The notes below the pieces were generated by a model, which saw only the letters and a list, made by a program, of their open reading frames with translations, was not told the origin of the DNA and made no database searches. A DNA stretch of 64,000 bases from Budorcas taxicolor. Taxonomy: Eukaryota > Chordata > Mammalia > Artiodactyla > Bovidae. Below are positions 46,652-57,159 of this stretch, one piece after another; position 1 is the first letter of the stretch; each line of letters begins with the position of its first letter. Location of the stretch: contig NC_068910.1 in assembly GCF_023091745.1 (NCBI RefSeq), positions 8,778,272-8,842,271 of the forward strand, given 5' to 3'. The position numbers were made by a program, and so were the translations under genes.

Positions 46652-46968
46652 GAAGACGGGTTTTTCAATATGTAATTTTATTTATCTTTGGCTGTGGTGG
46701 GTCTTTGTTGCTGTGCAGGCTTTTCTCTAGTTGAGGCGAGTGGGGGTTAATCTCCGTTTGCAGTGCCCAGGCTTCTCCTTGTGGTGGCTTCTCTTGTTGC
46801 AGAGTGCGGGCTTTAGGGAGCCAGGGCTTCAGTAGCTGTGCCGCACAGGCTTCGTTGCTCCAGGGCATATGGGGTCTTGCCGGATCAGGGATCAAACCCA
46901 TGTCTCCTGCCTTGGCCAGCGAATTCTTTACCACTGAGCAACCAGGGTAGCCCAGAAGATAGTTTTTT
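46652..46968 (-). mobile_element. CHR-type SINE inside the LTR, with target-site duplication
   Basis: Inverted CHR element (about 46669-46954). Flanks GAAGACGGGTTTTT (46652-46665) and GAAGATAGTTTTTT (46955-46968) derive from the LTR R start and match at all but a few bases. Confidence 0.88.
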
Positions 46969-47126
46969 GAGATGTTAGTCTGCCATCTTTTTGGTCTGCT
47001 AGCTTTCTGATTAAAGTCGTTATATCTTGTTCCAACAACTCACCTCTCGATCGATTTATTGGTCTGTTTTTAAGAATAACTGTCATAATTGGTGACCGTC
47101 TCTATTACGTATGAACACAGCCCTTT

Positions 47127-47625
47127 TTACCTGACAAAGCGTAGCATTAGTCTCAGTCGTGTTCTCTTTGTGATCCCACAGACTGTAGCCAACAAGGCTA
47201 CTCTGTCCATGGGATTCTCCTGGCAAGAATACTGGGGATTGCCATTCCCTTCTCCAGAGGATCTTCCCGACCTAGGGATCAAACCGAGGTCTCCTGTACT
47301 GCTGCTGCTGCTAAGTCACTTCAGTCGTGTCCAACTCTTAGTGACACGACATTTCAGTCATGTGCGACTCTTAGTGACACCATGGACTGCAGCCTACCAG
47401 GCTCCTCTGCCCATGGGATTTTCCAGGCAAAAGCACTGGAGTGGAGTGCCATCGCCTTCTCCTGTACTGCAGGAAGATTCTTTACTATTTAAGCTACAGG
47501 GAAGACTATTTGGGTGGGCTCCAGGAGTTGGTGTTGGACAGGGAGGCCTGGCGTGCTGCAGCTCATGGGGTCGCAAAAGTTGGACACGACTGAGCAACTG
47601 AACTGAAGATCCTTTACCTGACAAA
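47127..47625. mobile_element. Compound Bov-tA(-)/BovB(+) insertion with one target-site duplication
   Basis: A minus-strand Bov-tA (47143-47507) and a plus-strand BovB 3' scrap (47517-47610) lie head to head, with both 3' tails outward. The perfect 12-bp duplication TTACCTGACAAA sits only at the outer edges (47127-47138 and 47614-47625); no copy lies between them. Confidence 0.85.
47291..47470 (-). mobile_element. BOV-A2-derived SINE inside the Bov-tA, with target-site duplication
   Basis: It starts with a CTG run and holds one Bov-A monomer plus an extra tail-derived repeat (TTCAGTCATGTGCGACTCTT). A perfect 12-bp duplication, CTCCTGTACTGC, occurs at 47291-47302 and 47459-47470. Confidence 0.92.
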
Positions 47626-47822
47626 ATTGTCATTCAATAACAAGAAAGTCTCTAATTTTACTAAAAAGATCCAAGCCATTCATTAATTGAAGGGAAAAAA
47701 TGTATATAGGGACCTGTGTTGTCACTTCATTTAAAAACAATAAAACAGTTGTCTTTTCTAAGTTCCCCTGCATGAACACCTGATCTGAAAATCTAGGTGC
47801 AACATCAGCTGACTTTATGATT

Positions 47823-48042
47823 AGTGAAGGTGAGGGTGAAGTCGCTCAGTCGTGGCTGACTCTTTGCGACCCCATGGACTGTAGCCTACCAGGCTCCTCC
47901 GTCCATGGGGTTTTCCATGCGAGAATACTGGAGTGGGTTGCCATTTCTTTCTCCAGGAGATCTGCCCGACCTGGGGATTGAATCTGGGTCTTCCGCATTG
48001 TAGGTAGACACTTTACCATCTGAGCCACCAGGGAAGTCCAGG
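47823..48042 (-). mobile_element. Bov-tA SINE
   Basis: Inverted full-length copy: tail GTGAAGTCGCTCAGTCGTGG, B box as GGGATTGAATC near 47976, head GAGCCACCAGGGAAGTCC. Confidence 0.94.
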
Positions 48043-48066
48043 CTCTATGATGGAATAGGGCCAAGA

Positions 48067-48357
48067 GTGCTAGGCTGCTACGGGGAGGAGCTACCCCACA
48101 CCCGAGGCGGCAGCGAAGAGGAGCAACCCCACGTCCAAGGAGCAGTGGCTATGCGGGCGCAGGAGGGCCAAGACGAGCTACTCCTCCTCCTCAAGGTCAG
48201 GAGGGGCGGCCATGAGGAGATATCCCTCGTCCAAGGTAAGGAGCAGTGGCTGCGCTTTGCTGTAGCAGCTGAGAAGAGATACCCCACATCCAAGGTAAGA
48301 GAAAATCAAGTAAGACGGTATGTGTTGCGAGAGGGCATCAGAGGGCAGACACACTGA
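48067..48357 (+). other. Short ORF in the BovB 5' region
   Basis: A 95-codon frame spans the GC-rich repeat-like 5' part (HEEISLVQGKEQWLRFAVAA). RTE elements sometimes have a short upstream ORF, but conservation cannot be judged here, so coding status is doubtful. Confidence 0.3.
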
Positions 48358-48692
48358 AACCATAATCACAGAAAACTAGACAATCTAATCACACTAGGAC
48401 CACAGCCTTGTCTAACTCTATGAAACTAAGCCATGCTGTGTGGAGCCACCCAAGGCGGATGGGTCATGGTGGAAAAGTCTGACAAAATGTGGTCCACTAG
48501 AGAAGGAAATGGCAAGCCACTTCAGTATTCTTGCCTTGAGAACCCCACGAACAGTATGAAAAGGCAAAACGATAAGATACTGAAAGAGGAACTCCCCAGG
48601 TCGGTAGGTGCCCAATATGCTACTAGAGATCAGTGGAGAAATAACTCCAGAAAGAATGAAGGGATGGAGCCAAAGAAAAACAATACCCAGTT

Positions 48693-49268
48693 GTGGATGT
48701 GACTGGTGATGGAAGTAAAGTCCAATGCTGTAAAGAGCAATATTGCATAGGAACCTGGAATGTTAGGTCCATGAATCAAGGCAAATTGGAAGTGGTCAAA
48801 CAGGAGATGGCAAGAGTGAACGTTGACATTCTAGGAATCAGCAAACTAAAATGGACTGGAATAGGTGAATTTAACTCAGATGACCATTATATCTACTATC
48901 GTGGGCAGGAATCCCTTAGAAAAAATGGAGTAGCCATCATGGTCAACAAAAGAGTCCGAAATGCAGTACTTGGATGCAATCTCAAAAACGACAGAATGAT
49001 CTCTGTTCATTTCCAAGGCAAACCATTCAATATCACAGTAATCCAAGTCTATACCCCAACCAGTAACGCTGAAGAAGCTGAATGGTTCTATGAAGACCTA
49101 CAAGACCTTTTAGAACTAACACCCAAAAAAGATGTCCGTTTCATTATAGGGGACTGGAATGCAAAAATAGAAAGTCAAGAAACACCTGGGGTAACAGGCA
49201 TATTTGGCCTTGGCGTACGGAATGAAGCAGAACAAAGGCTAATAGAGTTTTACCAAGAGAACGCACTG
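48693..49268 (+). pseudogene. BovB endonuclease domain, catalytically impaired and cut short
   Basis: The start of the frame gives GTWNVRSMNQGKLEVVKQEM, then ILGISKLKWTG, YYRGQES, and GDWNAK near residue 150. These are the ordered motifs of the APE-type endonuclease that LINEs use to nick DNA. The Glu of the ISELKW motif (seen as E in the copy at 38150) is Lys here, codon AAA at 48843-48845; in APE enzymes this Glu binds the metal. After about residue 192 the frame enters the inverted duplication, which adds foreign residues and a stop at 49326-49328. The C-terminal endonuclease segment resumes after 49401, where the SDH motif reads SGH (near 49563-49571). Confidence 0.85.
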
Positions 49269-49404
49269 TATCCTGTACAATCTCACAAACCTCCGTCCAA
49301 AGTTCATCAGGCACTCTATCAGATTTAGTCCCTTAAATCTATCTCACTTCCACTGTATAATCATAAGGGGTTTGATTTAGGTCATACCTGAATGGTCTAG
49401 TGGT
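49266..49404 (-). repeat. Inverted duplicate of 49619-49760 inside BovB
   Basis: About 139 bases here are the reverse complement of downstream BovB sequence at 49619-49760, with 7 substitutions and a 2-base gap counted by eye (about 95% identity). The arms are ~215 bp apart. Against the BovB order in other copies, 134 bp (49267-49400) is extra. Confidence 0.92.
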
Positions 49405-51603
49405 CATAGCAAACACCCTTTTACAACAACACAAGAAAAGACTTTACACATGGACATCACCAGATGGTCAACACTGAAATCAGACTGATTATATTCTTTG
49501 CAGCCAAAGATGGAGAAGCTCTATAAAGTCAGCAAAAGCAAGACTGGGAGCTAACTGTGGCTCAGGTCATGAACTCCTTATTGCCAAATTCAGACTTAAA
49601 TTGAAGAAAGTAGGGAAAACCACTAGACCATTCAGGTATGACCTAAATCAAATCCCTTATGATTATACAGTGAAAGTGAGAAATAGATTTAAGGGACTAG
49701 ATCTGATAGAGTGCCTGATGAACTACAGACGGAGGTTTGTGACATTGTACAGGATACAGGGATCAAGACTATCTTCAAGAAAAAGAAATGCAAAAAAGCA
49801 AAATGGCTGTCTGAGGAGGCCTTACAAATAGCTGAGAAAAGAAGAGAAGCTAAAGGCAAAGGAGAAAAGGAAAGATACACGCATATGAATGCAGAGTTCC
49901 AAAGAATAGCGAGGAGAGATAAGAAAGCCTTCCTTGGTGATCAGTGCAAAGAAATAGAGGAAAACAACAGAATGGGAAAGGCTAGAGATCTCTTCAAGAA
50001 AATCAGAGATCCCAAAGGAACATTTCAGGCAAAGAGGGGCTCAAGAAAGGACAAAAATGGTAGGGACCTAACAGAAGCAGAAGATATTAAGAAGAGGTGG
50101 CGAGAATACACAGAAGAACTGTACAAAAAAGATCTTCACGACCCAGATAATCATGATGGTGTGATCACTCACCTAGAGCCAGACATCCAGGAATGTGAAG
50201 TCAAGTGGGCCTTAGAAAGCATCACTACGAACAAAGCTAGTGGAGGTCATGGAATTCCAGTTGAGCTATTTCAAATCCTGAAAGATGATGCTGTGAAAGT
50301 GCTGCACTCAATATGCCAGCAAATTTGGAAAACTCAGCAGTGGCCACAGGACTGGAAAAGGTCAGTTTTCATTCCAATTCCAAAGAAAGGCAATGCCAAA
50401 GAATGCTCAAACTACTTCACAACAGCACTCATCTCACACACTAGTATAGTAATGCTCAACGTTCTCCAAGCCAGGGTTCAGCAATATGTGAACCATGAAC
50501 TTCCAGATGTTCAAGCTGGTTTTAGAAAAGGCAGAGGAACCAGAAATCAAATTGCCAACATCCACTGGATCATCAAAAAAGCAAGAGAGTTCCTTGAAAG
50601 CAACATCGATTTCTGCTTTATTGACTATACCAAAGCCTTTGACTGTGTGGACCACAACAAACTGTGGAAAATTCTTCAAGAGGTAGGAATACCAGACCAC
50701 CTGACCTGCCTCTTGAGAAACCTGTATGCAGGTCAGGAAGCAACAGTTAGAACTGGACATGGAACAACAGACTGGTTCCAAATAGGAAAAGGAGTACGTC
50801 AAGGCTGTATATTGTCACCCTGCTTATTTAACTTATATGCAGAGGACATCATGAGAAACGCTGGGCTGGGTGAAGCACAAGCTGGAATCAAGATTGCCGG
50901 GAGAAATATCAATAACCTCAGATATGCAGATGACACCACCCTTCTGGCAGAAAGTGAAGAGGAACTAAAATGCCTCTTGATGAAAGTGAAAGAGGAGAGT
51001 GAAAAAGTTGGCTTAAAGCTCAACATTCAGAAAACTAAGATCATGGCATCCAGTCCCATCACTTCATGGCAAATAGATGGGGAAACAGTGGAAACAGTGA
51101 CTGACTTTGCTTTCTTGGGCTCCAAAATCACTCCAGATGGTGACTGCAGCCATGAAATTAAAAGACGCTGACTTCTTGGAAGGAAAGTTATGACCAACCT
51201 AGACAGCATATTAAGAAACAGAGACTTTGCTTTGCCAACAAAGTTCCCTCTAGTCAAGGCTATGGTTTTTCCAGTAGTCATGTATGGATGTGAGCGTTGG
51301 ACTATAAAGAAAGCTGAGCACCGAAGAATTGATGCTTTTGAACTGTGGTGCTGGAGAAGACTCTTGAGAGTCCCTTGGACTGCAAGGAGATCCAACCAGT
51401 CCATCCTAAAGGAGATCAGTCCTGAGTGTTCATTGGAAGGACTGATGTTGAAGCTGAAACTCCAATCCTTTGGCCACCTGATGCAAAGAGCTGTCTCATT
51501 TGCAAAGACCGTGACGCTGGGAAAGATTGAAGGTGGGAGAAGGGGACGACAGAGGATAAGATGGTTGGATGGCATCACTGACTCAATGGACGAGTTTGGG
51601 TAA
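49405..51603 (+). pseudogene. BovB reverse transcriptase, split by a frameshift and a stop
   Basis: After the insertion, KVGKTTRPFRYDLNQIPYDY (from 49604) is in one frame; the loss of four bases near 49709 moves the rest to a second frame, open from about 49711 to 51171. In that 486-codon frame: IPIPKKG near residues 221-227, motif A FCFIDYTKAFD (301-311), motif B GVRQGCILSPCLFN (361-374), catalytic YADD (405-408) and GLKLNIQKTKIM. TGA at 51169 ends it, while the same frame resumes to 51603 with the C-terminal domain (YGCERWTIKKAEHRRIDAFE). The 49711 start codon is GTG, an artefact of the frame search rather than a real start. All RT catalytic residues survive. Confidence 0.9.
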
Positions 51604-51701
51604 ACTCTGGGAGTTGGTCATGGACAGGGAGGCCTGGTGTGCGGCAGTCCATAGCGTTGCAAAGAGTTGGACACGACTGAGCAACTGAACTGAACTGAAC
51701 A

Positions 51702-51850
51702 CATATATATGGAATCTAGAAAGAAGGTAATGAGGAAGCTATTTGCAGGGCAATTTCTTTAAAGGTTAAATATACACCTACCCTCCAAACCAGCCAATCC
51801 ACTTTCAGTGTTACCCGCTCAAAAAATTAAAACATGTATCTACACACAAA
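51702..51850 (+). mobile_element. L1 3' scraps
   Basis: ACATATATATGGAATCTAGA and ATTAAAACATGTATCTACAC fit L1 3' segments. A CA-rich run follows near 51840-51868. Confidence 0.4.
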
Positions 51851-51954
51851 CACACCACACACACCCAAATCACCCCCAGCACTTATCACAATGCTATGTG
51901 CAAAGAAGATTCAGAAGGAGCTGTGCTATTAAGCTGAACATAGTAAAAAGAATG

Positions 51955-52050
51955 CTAGAAATTAAAGTTCAAGTCCTGACTCAGCTTTGTGGTATGTGAC
52001 CTCAAAGAAGACAATTATTCCGGGCCTCACAGTAGTTTAATGAGTCTATG
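51955..52050 (+). mobile_element. Possible MIR fragment
   Basis: TCAAGTCCTGACTCAGCTTT and TATGTGACCTCAAAG suggest the MIR 5' part, much diverged. Confidence 0.4.
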
Positions 52051-52071
52051 ATTTCATCGTTTCACAGCCAA

Positions 52072-52091
52072 TTTACCATATATATGGTAAA
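52072..52091. repeat. Perfect 20-bp palindrome
   Basis: TTTACCATATATATGGTAAA is its own reverse complement. Confidence 0.9.
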
Positions 52092-52209
52092 ATGAAGCTT
52101 TTAGAGGCAATGCAAATCCCACTGAAAACACCGAACACCACCAATTCCACATCCACCAAGATTATAGTTTTACTTGGACCACTAGGCAGTATCTCACTAG
52201 CATTTTAAA

Positions 52210-52400
52210 GGGAGCCTTCCCCATTCACTTATCTCTTAATTCTCACAACAACCCTGTGAGATAGGTATGATCAGCACCCTGATTCTGTAAATAAAAAGGT
52301 TCACTGAGTTGCCCCAGACTTCAGAACTCTTTTGTGATAGAGTTGGGACCTAAACTCTTGTCTTTTGACACCTGGTTCAGTGCTAATACTGTCATACTAT
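52210..52400 (-). mobile_element. MIR SINE
   Basis: Antisense: CTCACAACAACCCTGTGAGA, then TAGGTATGATCAGCACCC and a diverged remainder. Confidence 0.65.
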
Positions 52401-52404
52401 AACA

Positions 52405-52525
52405 AATATATCTGACAAAGGATTTATATCTAGAATATATAAAGAACTCTTAAAGTTCATGGATTATAAACAAATAACCTAATTTAAAATGGATGAAGGA
52501 TCTGAATACACATTTCTCCAATATG
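52405..52525 (+). mobile_element. L1 ORF2 C-terminal fragment
   Basis: TCTGACAAAGGATTTATATC and ACACATTTCTCCAATATG match the L1 ORF2 end. Confidence 0.65.
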
Positions 52526-53305
52526 TTCTACCTATAAGAAAACAATTGAGAGCTGTCTAGAATCTTCCTGTGTGTTTCTATTCCTAAAAGAGAAAATGGG
52601 TTATAATCTAAATATCTCAGAACTTCAGACAGTTTAACAGCAAAAAAAAAAAAAGATATCATAGAATTTCAGACAGACAGCAAAATGATATCTGAGAATT
52701 TCAGACAATTTAATAGCAACAACTTTAATGAAGCAAACTTTTTCTTAAGGGTCTCTCTACTCATCACCTATCCCCAATCTCCCCGAAATTTTTCCTTTTT
52801 TTTTCCTTTTTAAGAATATAGTATAATCTTCTGTAAAAGCTTTTTAAGTTTTTTCATGACAGTCTCAACATATGTGGGGTGGGGGTGGGGTGAAGGATGA
52901 GAGAGAGGCTGTAACTTTTATATGTGAGTCATTTATAAGTCAGAATCTATACTTTGTCATAATAAAAAAAAACCTTATAAACTAACTTCAATCAGTAATC
53001 ATTAACTACCGTTTGAAGGAAACTAGCTGTGCCTTTAGAGTAGTAAGATGTAAAATATTTTAATTACAATTTTGCACACAAACTATAGCAGAAAATAAGA
53101 AACAAGATCTCTTTTGGAAATACTTCACTTCACTTCAGGACCTGATCTTGAAATTCTCTAGCTGAATATTAATCTATTCAAATAAAAATAAAGAAAGAAC
53201 ATATCAAAGTTACAGATATAGAAAGGATAAATAAAGCAAAGAGAATGGAATCAGGATCCAAAAGGTCCCCTATGGAACAATGGAGAGAATACAGGAATTA
53301 CAGAA
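52526..53305. other. Unclassified AT-rich stretch with a local duplication
   Basis: TTTCAGACA..GCAA motifs recur at about 52625-52720 (AACTTCAGACAGTTTAACAG; AATTTCAGACAATTTAATAG), suggesting a diverged local duplication. A G-rich run (GTGGGGTGGGGGTGGGG) lies at 52873-52890. Nothing else recognised. Confidence 0.45.
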
Positions 53306-53307
53306 AG

Positions 53308-53528
53308 GATATGAGTGTACTGGTGGGTCAGATGGTAAAGTGTCTGCCTACAATGTGGGAGACCCGGGTTTGATCCCTGGGTCGGGAAGATCCTCTGGAG
53401 AAGGAAATGGCACCCCACTCCAGTACTCCTGACTGGGAAATCCCATGGACAGAGGAATGTGGTAGGCTACAGTCCCTGAGGTCGCAAAGAGTTGGAGACG
53501 ACTGAGCGACTTCACTTATAGGAGTGTA
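53308..53528 (+). mobile_element. Bov-tA SINE with imperfect target-site duplication
   Basis: Complete body from GGTGGGTCAGATGGTAAAGT to GACTTCACTT. Flanks near 53308-53319 and 53517-53528 share GAGTGTA. Confidence 0.9.
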
Positions 53529-53785
53529 AAGAAGTTCTATACATAGTTTCAAGAAACCAACCAAGGACAAAGACTGGTTAACCGCAGCTCTAGAGAAAAA
53601 AAGACCTAAAGATGCGCTTACTACCAGACAAGTATAAACTTACACTGAAAAAAAGTGGATATTGGAAGAAAAAAGAACCTAATTTATTCTGGAGCAGCAC
53701 ATATGGAAACTAAGCTCCCTAAGGGCAGGGATCATTTTTAACTCCTTAACCACTTTACCTCCAAGGCCTAATACAGTAGTATCTG

Positions 53786-53985
53786 TGTGTGTTGTTAGTG
53801 GCTTAGTTGTGTCAGGACTCTGCGACCGCAGGAACTCTAGTGAACAAGGCTCCTCTGTCCATAGAGTTCTCCAGGGAAGAATGGGGAATGAGTTGCCATT
53901 CCCTTCTTCAGACGATCTTCCCCACCCAGGGATAGAAACTGGGTCTCCCAAGATTGAACCGTCTGACCCACCAGGGAAGCTCTTG
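53786..53985 (-). mobile_element. Bov-tA SINE
   Basis: Inverted, diverged copy: GTTGTTAGTGGCTTAGTTGT tail to the head CCCACCAGGGAAGCTC. Confidence 0.88.
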
Positions 53986-54811
53986 AGGACAGAACATATG
54001 TGACAAACTGCAGCATGCCCAACATGGTAAAAAGTTTAGATAGCACATTTCAGAAGACGTGGCTAGAAGGAAAAAACTGTTTAGGCTGGAAAAGAAAAAA
54101 TTTAAGTAGGACAAAATAACTGTCACTGAATAGCTGTAAAGTGGACACTGGATCTACAGGGGATAACTGTAGACAGCAAAAGTAGAACCAGTAAATAAAA
54201 GCTACGGGGAGGCACCTCTGAGGTCATGATCAAGGAAGTCTTCCTAAAACAACAAATTTGCAAACCTGGAATTGATAGCCACCAGCTGTGAAATCCCTAT
54301 CTAGGGGAGTACTTATGAAAAGACAGGGCTGGAGGATTCACCTGTACTGTGTGGAAAGCTGCATTAGATTATCTCTAAGATCTCTTCCAAGTTTATGATT
54401 CTGCAAGTAGAAAGAAGTCCAGTAAAGTAACTGTTCTTGCTCTCAACACTCCCAAAGTTTAAAATTTAAACATAAAACCCAGGAAAAAAAATAAAAATAA
54501 AAATAAAACCCAAGAACTTTGTTAATTAAAGGAACAATCCCACCAAGAAGGGACAAAGGTAGTCAAGATACCTGCTATGAAGAGATTGTTTTGCTTGGGA
54601 TTAAGCTTATCCTTGGGAGTGAGAACAGGTCACCTATTTCAGCTAAAGTCACTCATTCCCTGTTTGGCCAGGGGCAAATGATTTCATCTCTCCACTGGAA
54701 CTGAAAAAAAGTAATTTAAAATACCAATATTATAGGAATATAATTTAAATCGGTTAACTGCAAGATGCTTTGGAATTTACCTCAGGTGACAGTTGAAACT
54801 GTACTTTCCAC
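53986..54811. other. Unclassified stretch, possibly an old repeat
   Basis: TCTCTAAGATCTCTTCCAAG then TTTATGATTCTGCAAG near 54370-54405 recalls the end of some old mammalian repeats. An AAATAAAAATAAAAATAAAA run lies near 54487-54507. No gene recognised. Confidence 0.35.
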
Positions 54812-54875
54812 CTGAAACTAACACAATATTGTAAATCAACTATATTCCAGTTAAAAGTTAAATTTTAAAAAAAGA
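54812..54875 (+). mobile_element. L1 3' terminus
   Basis: ACACAATATTGTAAATCAAC followed by TATATTCCAGTTAAAA and an A-rich tail is the artiodactyl L1 end. Confidence 0.7.
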
Positions 54876-55116
54876 AATACGAAAAGAAAACCCTGTATTT
54901 TACTTTACTTTCCTACTTTATATATTAGGGTTGAACTAGTAACTAAATCTATTATAAATAATAAGAACCAAGTATCTCACTGTCAAAGAAAGAAATTACA
55001 AATAAGCAAGGAGGGGAATGCTACAATGAACTCTGTGATGCTGGATTAGAGTCAGAGAAACCAGCATGAATCCATGTTTATATTTATATACAGATAGATA
55101 CAGAAACAGGTATGTG

Positions 55117-55222
55117 TAGGGAATTCCCTGGTGGTCCAGTGCTTAGGACTCTGTCCTTTCACTGTTGAAGGCACAGGTTCAGGGAACTAATACTCCGTGA
55201 GGGGTGGCCAAAAAAAACAAAA
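55117..55222 (+). mobile_element. CHR-2-type SINE
   Basis: GGAATTCCCTGGTGGTCCAG head, part of the B-box region lost, GGGTGGCCAAAAAAAAC end. Confidence 0.85.
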
Positions 55223-55319
55223 ATCAGATGTCTATACCTGGGTCGGTATACATAAATATATCTCCTGTCAAGAAGCAGTAATATCCCAGTAGCAATGAGT
55301 AAATGAACACCCAGTTCAT

Positions 55320-55800
55320 TTAGAAACCAGATCTTGGTTTCTAAATATTTTTCTCCAATATAAGAAACCAGGAGAAATGGTTGATTCTAGGACTGAGGCA
55401 GAGAAAATACAAGATCAGACTGGGGCATCTGTGATATCAGAAAGTAAAAATATGCTCAAAAAAAAAAAAAAAAGGGACAGGGTAGGAGGGATGTGTCAAA
55501 AGAACATAGGTGCCAAATGGTCAAAGCTAGAAGGATTTATACAATGAAATACAACCCAGAGGGGGAAAAATATTCATTAATCCACAGTAAATGATTAAAT
55601 TAAGTAAATGGGAGGAAAAAAACACAAATCTTTCTTACAGAAGAATTCCAAACAATAATGTAGGAGGAATGAGAGAAACAGAAAATCACCGGTACAACAG
55701 CACAGTAATTGCTGCTGTGGGCGTTTCACTGACATTAGAGGATGAAACTTTCAGAAAAAAATCAGATCTTTGTATAGCCTCTCAGAGATATTAACTAATT
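55320..55800 (+). mobile_element. Old L1M-type 3' region
   Basis: Homologous in order to 22700-23050: AAATGGTTGATTCTAGGACT, GACTGGGGCATCTGTGATAT and AGAAGAATTCCAAACAATAA. Confidence 0.55.
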
Positions 55801-55839
55801 ACTGTGGGTGGTTTTAACATATGCTCACAAATTCTTTGA

Positions 55840-56160
55840 TACTCAGGAGGTGGAGTTTAAATTCCCTTGCCCTGGAGTGTGGGCTTGACTCGGTGACTCA
55901 TTTCTAGCTTCTAACAAATGAAGTAAGGAAACGGAAAAAGAGTCACTTTATAAAAAACCAGGCAGCCAAGTCACTAAAATCAAGTTGCTAAAGTTAATAT
56001 CAGCAATAAGCCATGATGATATCAGATAGCATCTGATACAAAATGTGTGACAGGAAGGCCATACTATCTCCCTGATATTCTTCGCTAAAATGCTTAATCT
56101 CAGACTAATCAAAAGAAAACAAAACAACAAAAAACAGAAAACTCAAATTCAGGAACACTC
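55840..56160. mobile_element. Possible MLT1-type LTR fragment
   Basis: CCCTGGAGTGTGGGCTTGAC, then TCGGTGACTCATTTCTAGC, resembles the ERVL-MaLR MLT1 LTR. The rest is too diverged to delimit. Confidence 0.4.
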
Positions 56161-56330
56161 TACAAATGATCACTACTCTTCAAAAGTGTCAAGTGTTAAA
56201 GGCAAGAGGAAACCAAGAAACTGAAGGTAGTGGGTACAATATATATTTGCTTGATCCCCTTTCTTGACCCTAATTGTCCTCAACACACTCACTTCAAGCA
56301 ATAAGGCTGTCACAGTGAGCTGGTTCTAGG

Positions 56331-56446
56331 GGGCTTCCCAGGTGGCACAGTGGTAAAGAAACTGCCTGCCAATGCAGAAGCTTGGTGATAGACCATGAAG
56401 TCGGAAAAAGCTGGACAAGACTGACTGAGCGCACACACACACACAG
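56331..56446 (+). mobile_element. Internally deleted Bov-tA ending in a CA microsatellite
   Basis: The head GGGCTTCCCAGGTGGCACAG is joined directly to a tail (GACCATGAAGTCGGAAAAAG), losing the middle. It ends GCGCACACACACACACAG. Confidence 0.8.
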
Positions 56447-57158
56447 TCTGGTTCTAAGAATGCCATTTAGAAGGACAAAGAAATCAGAGATACCTACTCG
56501 GTTTCCTTTTCAAATTGAGCAAACCATATGAACTATATCAAGACAACTTCAAAATGTTCCTTTCAGATGTCCTTGCTTTTTAAGGAAAAGTAAAACCTAC
56601 ATATCAACAAGTGATGATTAATACTTTAAAATAAACAGGAAAAGGAGAATAGTGATGCCAAAAGTTTGAAGTGTCAACAGCAAAAGTTTACACAGCCAAA
56701 GGATGGATCACCAAGTTCAGAGACAAGATCAGGGAAGAAAAGAACAAGACCCTAAGATCAATAGGAACCACATCTTTAAAACTAAGCCACCTATCTTGGT
56801 GTAGGTGGGAGGTTCAAACCACACAAAGGAATGCTCATCCCCACCCACCCCCACTCTACACCCAAAATTAAAACTGCAAGCATCTTTCCCTGTTCTCAAG
56901 CCACTCTGATAACGTTTGACAAACTTGTCACTCTCTCCCTTGAAAGCCAATTAGTACACGAACATTTTTATACCCTCTAAAAAAATAAAGCCAAGCCACG
57001 TAAACCTAAGAAAATCCAGGTGTTTCCTTCACTGTCACCAAACAATGGAAAATGACTTTTGAAATATGTAATATAAGCATATTTATAAATTTGGGGATTT
57101 TAACTCAAGTAAATATATGCTGGGATGACAAATATATGCAGAGACACCTTAAAAAACT
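56447..57158. other. Unclassified stretch
   Basis: No gene recognised. A C-rich CCCCACCCACCCCCACTC run lies near 56840-56857. Confidence 0.4.
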
Positions 57159-57159
57159 G

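Larger units (their letters stand above)
45895..47065 (+). mobile_element. Endogenous retrovirus LTR, solitary-looking, interrupted by a SINE
   Basis: A GC-rich upstream part (from about 45940) leads into three ~90-bp direct repeats (46353-46620), a TATA-like TGTATACAAAAGGAG (46620-46634), GACTGAGGGAAGACGG at the R start, and after the SINE TTTTGAGATGTTAGTCTGCC, GATTAAAGTCG (polyadenylation-signal position) and TTCCAACAACTCACC. No gag, pol or env reading frame is recognised nearby. The 5' LTR boundary is unclear, so the extent left of 46350 is an inference. Confidence 0.6.
48063..51701 (+). mobile_element. Near full-length BovB LINE (RTE clade)
   Basis: The most complete autonomous-type element in the window, about 3.6 kb. 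The 5' region (48063-48420) is GC-rich with repeated CCACGTCCAAGG/TAAGGAGCAGTGGCTG motifs, followed by endonuclease coding, RT coding and the CTGAACTGAACTGAA terminus. Known BovB elements encode an apurinic-type endonuclease and RT that nick target DNA and prime reverse transcription. This copy cannot do so: it has a 134-bp inverted duplication (49267-49400), a 4-bp deletion near 49709, a TGA at 51169, and changed endonuclease catalytic residues. No clear target-site duplication was found. Confidence 0.95.

Noticed and set aside
47089..47601. 170-codon plus-strand ORF
   Set aside because: It spans antisense Bov-tA, an inserted BOV-A2 and a BovB tail; there is no protein family.
51027..51578. 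183-codon minus-strand ORF opposite the BovB RT
   Set aside because: It is the antisense of the RT C-terminal region; similar antisense ORFs recur opposite every BovB copy (e.g. 17167-17607, 63179-63790).
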